Positions 25,197 to 34,200 of a stretch of 64,000 nt of DNA are shown here, one piece after another; position 1 is the first letter of the stretch, and each line of letters begins with the position of its first letter. Location: assembly GCF_014171475.1 (NCBI RefSeq), contig NZ_CP048817.1:1798001-1862000 (forward strand), in the 5' to 3' direction. The position numbers were made by a program, and so were the translations under genes. Below the pieces are notes generated by a model. That model ran no database searches and was not told the origin of the DNA. It saw only the letters and a list, made by a program, of their open reading frames with translations. Origin of the DNA: Sphingomonas sp. So64.6b (lineage in GTDB: Bacteria; Pseudomonadota; Alphaproteobacteria; Sphingomonadales; Sphingomonadaceae).

Positions 25197-27520
25197 CAGC
25201 CCTGCCCTCCCGAGCATCTGCCTGCCCGCTCGGCGAGCGCGGCAAGCAATGCCCCCCGATCGTAACGATAGATACTATCGTCGTTTATGCCATTGGCCGA
25301 GCGGTCCTGGCGCAGTCGGACAACCGGCGCAGCGCCGATCCGCGCCGGGGCGCCCGAATCCATGGTCAGGACCACCGCAGCGGTTTCATCCGCGCTCAGC
25401 CTGGTCGCGACGCGGTAACCAGCGCCTTCCAGCACCGGTTTCAGGAAGGTCGTCATCCACACCGTGTCCGCCCCGTCGATCAGGCAAACCGGGGGGCTCT
25501 CCTCCCGCCCCTCCTCGCCGTGAGTCGCGAACAGCCAATGGACGTCGAGCAGTTCGATCTGTTCGTCATCGAGCGCGACCACGCCGGCGACTGGTCCGAC
25601 CTCGCGCGCCGGCGCGATGGCATCGGGCAGCGACACGATATCGAGCGCTTCGGCGATCGCGTAACCAATCTCCATCGCGCCATCGCGCAAGCGCAGCACT
25701 GATACGTCGAGGCGTTCGCCGATCTCACCCTGAGTGGCGAGCGGGATGATCCGGCCGTCTATCGACAACCGCCACCGCCCGGCGGCAAAGCGGATCGCAT
25801 CGGTCGATACCGGCTCGACGCGATCGATGACCGACAGCGGCACCAGGCGGCGCACACCGTCGAGGTCGTCGAACAACAAAGCGCTGGGGCGTTCGGCCAC
25901 GCTGATTTCGGGAATATCATCCTCATCGACGATCTCGCGATGGAAAGTCAGGCCGGCGACGGTGGCGATGCCGGTGCAATCGAGCAACAGCATGGGCAAG
26001 CCACTGTCGGGCAAGGTTTGCCCGGCATAAAGGCCGGTCGACATCACTGCCGGCGCCGCCGGCTTGATGACCAGTTCCTCATGATCGAGCACGGCATCGA
26101 CCGCGAGTGCATAACTGCCACCGACCACGCTGACGATCACCAGCATCGGGGGCGGACCGCTCGCGGTCATGCCCAGCGTGCCCGACAGATCGACCAGCGG
26201 CATACGTCGTTCGCGGACCGTCGCCGCCGGCGTATCGCCGAGCATATCGATGCGGATCGCATCGCCGCCGACGCGCACGATTTCCTCGATCGCCTGGCGC
26301 GAGATGGCGAAGCGCTGATCGCCGACCCCGACCCCAATGGTCGAGATGATCGACAGGGTCAGCGGCACATGGATGGCGATGCGCAGGCCCTTGCCGGGAT
26401 TGTTGTGCAGATCGATGCGGCCGCCGATCTGCTCGATATTGGCGCGCACCACATCCATGCCGACGCCGCGCCCAGAGATCGAAGTGACCTCGTCCTTGGT
26501 GGTGAGCCCCGCCTCGAAGATGAGGTCGAGCCTGGCCTTGTCGCTCAACGCGCGAAGATCGCGCTCGGACCGCCCGGTGCCGGCGATCTTGGCGATCAGC
26601 CGTTCGGTGTCGATGCCCTGCCCGTCATCACCGATCTCGATGATGATCTGGTTGCCCGACTGGCGCGCGGCGACGGTCAGCCGACCATGTTCGCGCTTGC
26701 CCAGCACACGGCGCAGCGCTGGCGCCTCGATCCCATGATCGATTGCGTTACGCACGATATGCACCAGCGGATCGCGCATCATCTCGATCATTTCGCGATC
26801 GAGTTCGACATCGGCGCCTTCGATATGGAGGTTGACCGACTTGCCCAGTTCCGCCGCCGTGTCGCGCACCATGCGCGGCAGCGCGGAAAACAATGCATCG
26901 ATCTTCTGCATGCGCGTCCGGGTCACCGTGTCGCGCATCTCCGCGACGGTCAACGACAGGCGTTCCAGCGCGGCTTCGACCGCGGGATCGACGCCATCGT
27001 CACGCAAACGCCGCGCCAGTTCGTTGCGCGCCAGCACCATGTCGGACATGCCCGACATCATTCGGTCGAGCAGGTCGACATTCAGCCGCACGCTGCGCAA
27101 CGGCGCGCGCGGGGTGAGCGCAGAGGGCGCTGGAGCGACGGTTTCCGGCTCCGATCCTTCGTCGAGCGCCGCGATCAGCAGATCCTCACCCGAATCGGCC
27201 AGCGCCGCGCCTGCGTCGATCGCTTCGACGATCTCGCCGATTCGGTCAACGATCGCGAGTACCGCGTTGACCAGCGACGTGTCGGGAGTCCGCGTCCCCG
27301 ATCGCACTGCGGCAAGGACATCCTCGGCAGCATGGCTCAGCCGGGCGAGCCGCGGCAGATCGAGGAAACCGCAGCTTCCCTTGACCGTATGGACGAAGCG
27401 AAAAATCGCGTCGAGCCGGTTGCGATCGGATGGATCGCTCTCCCACGCGACGATCTCGCCGGAAAGCGCTTCCAGCGTCTCTCGCGTCTCGGCGATGAAT
27501 TCTTGAAGAAGATCGTCCAT
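25196..27520 (-). CDS. cheA: chemotaxis histidine kinase CheA with extra C-terminal domains
   Basis: 774 residues. The HPt domain has phospho-histidine H44 in HTVKGSCGF. The dimerisation and HATPase domains follow with no clear P2 CheY-binding domain; the N box is VRNAIDHG, and GDDGQGID and SGRGVGMD are nucleotide loops. A CheW-like P5 domain comes next, then a second CheW-like region. The final 110 residues look like a receiver domain (PPVCLIDGADTVWMTTFLKP) with the acidic phosphorylation site degraded. The ATG at 27520 follows GGGGAC. Confidence 0.92.
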   Translation of the reverse strand: MDDLLQEFIAETRETLEALSGEIVAWESDPSDRNRLDAIFRFVHTVKGSCGFLDLPRLARLSHAAEDVLAAVRSGTRTPDTSLVNAVLAIVDRIGEIVEAIDAGAALADSGEDLLIAALDEGSEPETVAPAPSALTPRAPLRSVRLNVDLLDRMMSGMSDMVLARNELARRLRDDGVDPAVEAALERLSLTVAEMRDTVTRTRMQKIDALFSALPRMVRDTAAELGKSVNLHIEGADVELDREMIEMMRDPLVHIVRNAIDHGIEAPALRRVLGKREHGRLTVAARQSGNQIIIEIGDDGQGIDTERLIAKIAGTGRSERDLRALSDKARLDLIFEAGLTTKDEVTSISGRGVGMDVVRANIEQIGGRIDLHNNPGKGLRIAIHVPLTLSIISTIGVGVGDQRFAISRQAIEEIVRVGGDAIRIDMLGDTPAATVRERRMPLVDLSGTLGMTASGPPPMLVIVSVVGGSYALAVDAVLDHEELVIKPAAPAVMSTGLYAGQTLPDSGLPMLLLDCTGIATVAGLTFHREIVDEDDIPEISVAERPSALLFDDLDGVRRLVPLSVIDRVEPVSTDAIRFAAGRWRLSIDGRIIPLATQGEIGERLDVSVLRLRDGAMEIGYAIAEALDIVSLPDAIAPAREVGPVAGVVALDDEQIELLDVHWLFATHGEEGREESPPVCLIDGADTVWMTTFLKPVLEGAGYRVATRLSADETAAVVLTMDSGAPARIGAAPVVRLRQDRSANGINDDSIYRYDRGALLAALAERAGRCSGGQG

Positions 27521-27560
27521 GTGTCCCCGCGCGGCTTGCATCGGACCATGGTGTAAAAGC

Positions 27561-27577
27561 GGTTAAGGACCGGTTAT
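27561..27577 (-). promoter_or_regulatory. candidate CtrA binding site upstream of cheA
   Basis: The minus strand reads ATAACC-GGTCC-TTAACC, one mismatch from the CtrA box TTAA-N7-TTAAC. It lies about 40-57 bases upstream of the cheA start and 17 bases from the divergent esterase gene, in a 73-bp spacer. Single-site matches of this length are suggestive only. Confidence 0.45.
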
Positions 27578-27593
27578 TCCCGGAGCGATGAGC

Positions 27594-28259
27594 ATGATGA
27601 TCAGAATATTCACCCTGCTGGTTGCTGTGGCGATGGCGACCCTTATCGGCTTCGTGCTGGGCCGTTCCGGCAGGTGGCAAGATTATGAACAGCGCCGGCT
27701 CGGCGTGATGCAGGCGATCGTCCGGCAAGTGGGTCCGGGTCAGATGCTGATCGTCGGCGACAGCATCGTCGAGATGCAGTCGCTGCCGGAGATTTGCGGT
27801 TTGGTGCCGATCAATGCCGGCATCAGCGGTGCCCGGTCGCAAGACCTGCTCGGTTTTTCCTCGGCGGCGATCGCGTTGACCGGGCCGTCACGTATCGTTT
27901 TCGCCGTCGGCGTCAACGATCTGCTGCAAGGCACCGACCTGAAACAATGGACCGCTCAGACCACCGAACTTGTCGATCAATGGCGAGGCAAGCCGATCAT
28001 CATCGGCATCACCGCGATCAAAAAGGCCGATCCGGCGATGGCGGAGCGAATGAACGCCGTACTGCGCGACCTGGCGACGAAACGCGGCGGCATTTTCGTC
28101 AAAGGGCTAAGCGCGCCCGAAACCTATGACGGCGTGCACCCGTCGCGCGCTGGCGCCAAGGCATGGCAGCAACGCCTTGCCGCAGCCTGCGCCGGGCCTC
28201 AGCCCGCCTTGAACGCGGCCCCGAACAGCAGCACCGGTTCCGCCGGATCGGATACCTGA
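27594..28259 (+). CDS. SGNH/GDSL-type hydrolase with N-terminal membrane helix
   Basis: About 221 residues. An N-terminal hydrophobic helix (LLVAVAMATLIGFVLG) could be a signal anchor. The SGNH blocks are visible: GDS in LIVGDSIVEM, glycine in NAGISGARSQD, asparagine in VGVNDLL, and DGVHPS with the catalytic Asp and His. It probably hydrolyses esters in the periplasm; the substrate is unknown. The second ATG (27594) is favoured because GGAG lies eight bases upstream. Its 3' end overlaps chpT by 61 bp on opposite strands. Confidence 0.85.
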   Translation: MMIRIFTLLVAVAMATLIGFVLGRSGRWQDYEQRRLGVMQAIVRQVGPGQMLIVGDSIVEMQSLPEICGLVPINAGISGARSQDLLGFSSAAIALTGPSRIVFAVGVNDLLQGTDLKQWTAQTTELVDQWRGKPIIIGITAIKKADPAMAERMNAVLRDLATKRGGIFVKGLSAPETYDGVHPSRAGAKAWQQRLAAACAGPQPALNAAPNSSTGSAGSDT

Positions 28260-28843
28260 ATCCGACCGCCACCTTCCGCAACGAGCGCATGAACGAGATA
28301 GGCGGCGGCCGCGCGCGGCGTGATGACGGCATCGCCGGTCTCGCCGCTCAACGCATTGCGCAATTCCTGATCGAGCACGATGCGCGGCCCGTCGGCACGC
28401 ACGACGATCTCGACCTGGCCGCCGACGCTTTCCGCCCCGACGTCGAGCTGCCCACCGCGGATCAGCGCGTCGCCCGCGATCAGCGCCAGGTTGAGCAATG
28501 CCTTGATCGCCGGCTTGGGCAGCGTCGTGTCCTCGATCAGCCAGCCGAGCTTGACGCGATGATTGTCCCCAAACAGCCCCTCTATCGCTGCGCGCGCCTC
28601 GCGCGAATCCACCATTTCGCCGAACCCGCCCGCCGCACCAAAGGCGAGCCGGAAGAATTTCAGCTTGTTGGCTGACGCGCGCGCGCTTTCGTTGAGCAAT
28701 TCCAGACAACGCTGGCGCATCTCGGGATCATGCTCGTCGGCAAGCAATTCGAGGCCGTTGTTGAGCGCGCCCACCGGGCTGAGCAGGTCATGGCAAAGTC
28801 GCGAACAAAGCAGGCTGGCGAAATCGACCGCACTGATGGTCAT
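28199..28843 (-). CDS. chpT: histidine phosphotransferase ChpT
   Basis: 214 residues. The phosphorylated histidine is H18 in LCSRLCHDLLSPVGALNNGL, the signature of ChpT, followed by a degenerate kinase-like C-terminal domain (ALLNLALIAGDALIRGGQL). In alphaproteobacteria ChpT passes phosphate from CckA to CtrA and CpdR, controlling the cell cycle and, in sphingomonads, often motility genes. The convergent overlap with the SGNH hydrolase gene is unusually long. Confidence 0.88.
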   Translation of the reverse strand: MTISAVDFASLLCSRLCHDLLSPVGALNNGLELLADEHDPEMRQRCLELLNESARASANKLKFFRLAFGAAGGFGEMVDSREARAAIEGLFGDNHRVKLGWLIEDTTLPKPAIKALLNLALIAGDALIRGGQLDVGAESVGGQVEIVVRADGPRIVLDQELRNALSGETGDAVITPRAAAAYLVHALVAEGGGRIQVSDPAEPVLLFGAAFKAG

Positions 28844-29182
28844 GAAAAGGGTCCGCTTTCGGGATTATTGATTTGATCGCTCTTCTGGCGATGTGGGCGC
28901 GCGGGCGCAACCCATTGCCAAGCGTCATGAAGGCGCCCTGCCGACGCTCCATATCGGCCCAGCGTGACTCCTGCCGCGGCTTGCGCCTCCCTCGCCGCCA
29001 CCTGTCCGGTTCAATTCAAATGGCTCTCCGGCGTCGTCCCCCCTTGCGTTCATCCTGAGCTTGCAGGCCGGGCATGGACAATATTTGTATGCCAGTCGAA
29101 CAGATATAGCAGCTCGCCCGATCCTCGGTTATCTATGGGCCAGCAAGACGGCTGACATAGCGAAGCCGCTGGGGAGAGTTGA
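28844..29182. other. intergenic region, no gene seen
   Basis: 339 bases between the divergent chpT and tannase genes, expected to hold both promoters. No credible open frame was found. A degenerate piece of the sphingomonad CGTTC-CCTGAGCTTG repeat lies near 29046-29063. GGGGAGAG just before 29183 is the ribosome binding site of the tannase gene. Confidence 0.6.
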
Positions 29183-30772
29183 ATGCAGATCACCGGATGG
29201 GCGCTGTCGACACTGGGCAGCCTGTTGGCGACAAGTGCGATGGCCGCACCACCGGCCCGGCAGGCGGCTACGCCCATGGTCGCCAGATGCGCGGCGATGA
29301 AGGGTTTCAAGCTGGCCGGGATCAAGATCACGGCGACGTTTCATGTGAAGGAGGGCACGGCGCCCACAGGATCAAGCGCGCCACTCGCGACCCGGCTGCC
29401 GGCCTATTGCCAGGCCGAAGGCGTCATCAATGAACGCAGCGGATTTCAGGGTAAACCCTATGGCATCCGCTTTGCGCTGGCGCTGCCCGATGACTGGAGG
29501 GGGCGCTTTTTGCTGCAAGGCGGTGGCGGGCTGAACGGCAGCGTGAAACCGCCATTCGGCGCTGCCGCAGCAGGCAATCGTCCGGCGCTCGCGCGCGGTT
29601 TTGCGGTGGCGAGCCATGACAGTGGCCATGTCGGTGCGGTGTTCGACGGCGCATTCATGGCGGATCAGCGCGCCAATCTCAATTTCTCCGAAGCATCGGT
29701 GCGCGTCGTGGCGGAAGCGGCCAAGAGAATGACTGCCGGCTATTATCGAAAGGCGATCGCGCACAGCTATATGGCGGGCTGCTCGACCGGCGGGCGCGAA
29801 TCGATGCTCGCCTCGCAACGCTATCCCGAGCTGTTTGACGGGATCGTCGTCGGCGCGCCCGCCATGCGCACGGGCAATTCGAATCTCGGCACGTTTTGGG
29901 CAGGAGTCCAGTTCAACCAGGCAGCGCCACGCGATCCGCAAGGACTGCCGGTCGTAGACCGGATCTTCTCGGCCGGCGACCGCAAGCTGTTCCTCGACGG
30001 GTTGCTCGGCCAATGCGACGCGCTTGACGGGTTGAAGGACCGCGTGATCTCCAACGTCTCCGCCTGCAAGTTCAAGCCGGCGCTGCTCCAGTGCAAGGGC
30101 GAGAAGACCGAAACCTGTTTCAGTCCGGCGCAGGTCAAGGCGATCGAGGCGGCGTACCAGCCGCCAAAGGATGCCAGTGGGCGGGCGCTTTATGCCCCCT
30201 TCCCTTATGACACCGGCAATATTGCCGACGGCCCCGGCATTCCGGGCTTTTTCCCGACCGGCAGGCCGGGCATTTTCGGCCCGCCCAATCGCGACCTGGC
30301 AATGGATGTCGATGCACGGATCGAAGCCATTCGCGCCAATGCGGGGCAGCGGCTGACCGACACCGATATATGGACCAATCTCAACGCCTTCACTGGCCAT
30401 GGTGGCAAGATCCTGTTCTACCACGGCGTCAGCGACCCCTGGTTCTCCGCTTGGGACACGCTGGATTACTGGCTCCGAGCGAAGCAGGCGAACGGCCCGA
30501 TCTGGGCCGATACCAGCCGCTTCTACATGGTTCCCGGCATGGGCCATTGCAGCGGCGGCGCGAACACATATGACAACTTCGATCTGCTTGGCGCGGTGGT
30601 CGACTGGGTCGAAACGGGCAAAGCGCCCGAAGCGGTGATCGCCACGCGCAGCTTGTCGACGCCGGGGCCGACACCCGGCAAGCGCCCTTTATGCCCATGG
30701 CCGAGCTATCCGGCCTATGTCGGCGGCGATGAGAAATCGGCGGCGAGCTTCCAATGCCGGAATGGGGTTTGA
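29183..30772 (+). CDS. tannase / feruloyl esterase family hydrolase
   Basis: 529 residues with an N-terminal signal peptide (WALSTLGSLLATSAMAAPPA). The alpha/beta-hydrolase core carries the tannase CS-D-HC arrangement: AGCSTGGRESM (nucleophile elbow), GVSDPWFS (Asp) and GMGHCSGG (His with the paired Cys). Enzymes of this family cleave ester-bound phenolic acids such as ferulate or gallate; some act on mono(hydroxyethyl) terephthalate. It is exported, matching use of plant-derived substrates. The substrate cannot be predicted more closely. Confidence 0.88.
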   Translation: MQITGWALSTLGSLLATSAMAAPPARQAATPMVARCAAMKGFKLAGIKITATFHVKEGTAPTGSSAPLATRLPAYCQAEGVINERSGFQGKPYGIRFALALPDDWRGRFLLQGGGGLNGSVKPPFGAAAAGNRPALARGFAVASHDSGHVGAVFDGAFMADQRANLNFSEASVRVVAEAAKRMTAGYYRKAIAHSYMAGCSTGGRESMLASQRYPELFDGIVVGAPAMRTGNSNLGTFWAGVQFNQAAPRDPQGLPVVDRIFSAGDRKLFLDGLLGQCDALDGLKDRVISNVSACKFKPALLQCKGEKTETCFSPAQVKAIEAAYQPPKDASGRALYAPFPYDTGNIADGPGIPGFFPTGRPGIFGPPNRDLAMDVDARIEAIRANAGQRLTDTDIWTNLNAFTGHGGKILFYHGVSDPWFSAWDTLDYWLRAKQANGPIWADTSRFYMVPGMGHCSGGANTYDNFDLLGAVVDWVETGKAPEAVIATRSLSTPGPTPGKRPLCPWPSYPAYVGGDEKSAASFQCRNGV

Positions 30773-31039
30773 GGGCGGAGCTTGATCTCAACCGCCCTCA
30801 CGGCCGTTCCGGCTGAGCTTGTCAAAACGACGCCATCGCTTATCGGCTCGAATCAAGACCAAGGAAGATCCTAGACTTCCAAAACACCTACGATGTCTAT
30901 CATCAACTCGCCGCAGCCGACGCCACCTAGCTGCAAATGTTGCACTTCAAATTGACGCTGCCCAGAATGTGTGGAGTGGACGGGGCGCATTGGGCCGCTA
31001 CACATTTGAATAAGGAAATTGCGTGGAATTGTGATTCAT

Positions 31040-31057
31040 CGCTAAATATTTTTAGCG
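31040..31057. repeat. perfect AT-rich inverted repeat
   Basis: CGCTAAA-TATT-TTTAGCG, a perfect 7-base stem with a 4-base loop, spans the stop codon of the small membrane gene at 31042. It may act as a terminator for the RHS transcript, although no T-run follows on the minus strand. Confidence 0.6.
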
Positions 31058-31221
31058 CATTTCGCTATTTTCAATAGAAACACTACAATCAAAAAAGATG
31101 AAATAAATAGGATAGATCCCTCCCTATTTTTCTCAATTAATAATAAATAGCAAAAATATATTATGGCAATGGCCCATATCGCAATTTCAACCACTATAAT
31201 GAACAACTTATTTTTAAACAT
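31042..31221 (-). CDS. 59-residue membrane protein downstream of RHS gene (candidate immunity protein)
   Basis: A 59-codon frame beginning 41 bases after the RHS stop and on the same strand. Two hydrophobic helices (LFIIVVEIAIWAIAIIYFCY and SILFISSFLIVVFLLKIA) are joined by the charged loop IEKNREGS. It is very AT-rich compared with its surroundings. Position after a variable RHS tip is where immunity genes of polymorphic toxins sit, and a membrane protein would suit a membrane-active toxin; that role is inference. No strong Shine-Dalgarno is present, so coupling to RHS translation is likely if it is expressed. Confidence 0.55.
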   Translation of the reverse strand: MFKNKLFIIVVEIAIWAIAIIYFCYLLLIEKNREGSILFISSFLIVVFLLKIAKCAKNI

Positions 31222-31262
31222 TAAGAAAATCCATCATATTTTCCAGCGGGTCATTGCTCAAA

Positions 31263-34200
31263 CTATTTTTTGCAAATCCCATCTTTTTGGCCTTGAAGCT
31301 GCAACAATCGAGCTTTCAGCGCTACAATTTGGTTCGAATATTTAGCTTGCTGCGCAGAAAGTCCGAGGCCCGATACAAATGTAGCAGCACCAAACATAGC
31401 TCCACCGGCAATCCTGCCAACGGGAGAGCTAGATTTCAGTGACAAGGCCAATCCAACTCCTTGAACTATATTAAGTCCCAAAGATATATCATTGACATCA
31501 GCAAGGTTTAGTTGAGATTGCACAATGTCATTACTAAGAGCAGAAGAATTTCCCCACCTCCAGTTATCTGTAATAAATTTTGGAAGATCTTTCTTAGAGT
31601 CATCCACAGCCTTCTGCATTTTACTACATATAATAGGATCTGTTCCAGGCCCTTCTCCCTGGCTGACGGATCCACCACCTTGTCCATTCCAACTTGGAGT
31701 AACTACACTACCACCGTTGAAGCAAATCGTTAGCCTGATCTTGTGAACGACAGTACCGTTTACGTCATCGGATGTTGTATAGCCTCCACCATCGACTAGA
31801 TAACATTGAAGCCCTGTAGGATCGGAAAAATTAATAGGATCGCCACCGACATAGTTATACCAGTTCATTCCGGCATCGTACCCAATCGGATCGGCCTGCA
31901 TGAACCGCCCAAGTGTCGCCGAATAAAGCCGCGCCTTGTAATAATAGAGCCCTATTTCCGGTAGCCAAGTTTGCCCAGTATATTGAAACCGGCCGATATT
32001 ACCCAACCCCGGAATACCATATTCGTCGTAAGTGTTTGTGCCGATCACCGCACCGCTACCATCGGTCACGGAGATCACACTGCCGCGCTCGTCCGAGTGA
32101 AGCCATCGGCGATCGCTCGTGCTTGCTCCCTCGTACCAGACCAGCGGATCATCACTTCCAGGACCGTGCACGTAGCGCTTCTGCAACGCACCCCCGATAG
32201 GGTTCCATTCGCCGATCAAATCCACGCCATCATAACCAAAACGCGTGGTATCGTTGATCTGGAATAGTCGCTTGAGGGGGTCGTAATAAAAGGCGTTGCC
32301 ACTCGACGACTGCAGCAGGTTCTCGGAAGTATAGGCGTAGCTGGTCGTGCCCGAATTGGTGAGGTTTCCCCGCCCATCGTTATAACCCAGCGTCGTCGAT
32401 CCCGCCATCGTCGCCTGATTAAGCCCATTCAACGTATACGGCCGATCGACATTGACCGATCCAGTCCAGGCATAGCCATCATTCGATCGCGTCGTTCCCT
32501 TGATCTGGCTGGCGGGATTATAAGCAAATCCAAGCGTCAGATCGCCTGCGGTGCCCGTGAGGTTATGAGTCAATGTCGAAAGCCGTGAGATAGGATCGGG
32601 CGTGTAGGTCGTGCTGGTCCCGTTGCCGCGAGTCAGGTTCAGCCGCTGGCCAAGATCGTCATAGGTATAGAGCGCAAGAAGGCCGACACCCGATGTCGCG
32701 CCATTCTCCCGGACTGCCGTCACATTGCCGGTGACATCATAATCATAATTTGCATAAAATGTGTCCGGCCAGGTCAGGCGGGTGCGCCTCCCGGCGAGAT
32801 CATATTGCGACGACACGGTGCCGACCGGACCGGACTGAGTCAGGTTCCGCCCGAGCGCATCATAGCTGAAGGCCAGCGTCTGCGCGGTCGAACCGCTTCC
32901 CGTCAATCGGCCCAGCAGGTCATAGCTATACGTGATATCGGCCTCGGAGGCGGGGAGATCCTTATTGGTCACCCGGCCGAGCGCATCGTAAGTAAACGCG
33001 ATCGACGTCCCGTCCCTGAGCTGGCGGCTCGTCACATTGCCATTCTTGTTATAGCCCAGTTGTTCGTAGTCGGTCGTCGAACTGGTGCCCGACCCGGCTG
33101 TGATGACCGGATAGCGGGTCTTCAACAATCGATCGTAGCTATCATATTCATAAGTCGTCTTGTTCGCTTCGGCATCGGTCAGCGTCATGACCCGGCCATT
33201 GTCGGTGTAGGTGGCCGTCGCATCGTCCGCCGCGGCGCCTGTCCCGACCGCGCTTTGCGTCTTGGTCACGCGACCCGCGGCGTCGTAACTGGTCTTGGTG
33301 ATTTGATCCGCATTGGGCCCGGTTGTGATGAATGGCGTGCAGGTCGAGGTCAGCGCGGTGCCCCACGAAGCAGCGTCCATCCGTTGCGCGGAACACAATG
33401 ACCGGCCAAGCGCGTCATAACCATACTCTGTCACGCTATAGGTCGTGCCGCTCGCCGTCAGCACATCCTTCACCTTGCGACCACTGACATAGCTGCCGGT
33501 CAGTTGCTGGGTTGACAGGAAGCCGGTCCAATCCGTGTCGGTGACGCCCGCCACGGTACCGATTTCCGATACGGTAGGTCGTCCCGCCCCGTCATAAGTG
33601 ATCTTTTCGGCCCGACGCTTGAGCACGCCAGCTCCATCGGGATCCGCAGCGATCGTCCCCACCCGCCGGCGTGCGGCGTCGTAGCGGAAGGTCGTCGTGT
33701 CGGCCGTGCCGGAAAGCGGCCCGTCGATCGTCGCCAAATCGCCCATTGCGTTATAAGTCGCGATGGTCGTCGCGGTCAGGCTCGCATCGCCTGCGCCCTG
33801 TGCGACACTCGTGACATTACCATAGGCATCGTAACCGATCGTCGTCTTGACCTCATCGGCAGCACCGACGCAGCTTGCGCTGGTCTGGCAGACCGACATA
33901 CCGGTCAATTGCGACACGCCGCCAAGGACCGTGTAGCTGTAACGCGTCTGCGGCCTGACCGCGCCGACGGTGGGCGCGGGCGCGGTGATCGTCGCCACCT
34001 TACCGCTGGTCGGATCATAGGTGTAATCGGTGACCTTACCCAACGCGTCCGTCACGCTCGTCGGTGAATTGCAGGTCTTCGGATTATCACAGGTCGAGGG
34101 ATAGGTGGCAAAGGTCCTGATGTTTCCCGGACCCGAGGGGCCGCCTTTGGGCACCTGCCGCGTTGCCGTGACATTGCTCCTGTCGTCGAGCGTCAGCTCA

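Noticed and set aside
25940..27556. 538-codon open frame antisense to cheA
   Set aside because: Antisense shadow; composition rich in His, Arg, Asp and Gln is what the opposite strand of GC-rich genes gives.
30771..30799. GAGGGCGG...CCGCCCTC hairpin after the tannase stop
   Set aside because: A stem of eight bases is present but no T-run follows, so it is not called a terminator.
30819..31013. 64-codon plus-strand frame after the tannase gene
   Set aside because: Arg-rich, no ribosome binding site, and composition typical of a chance frame.
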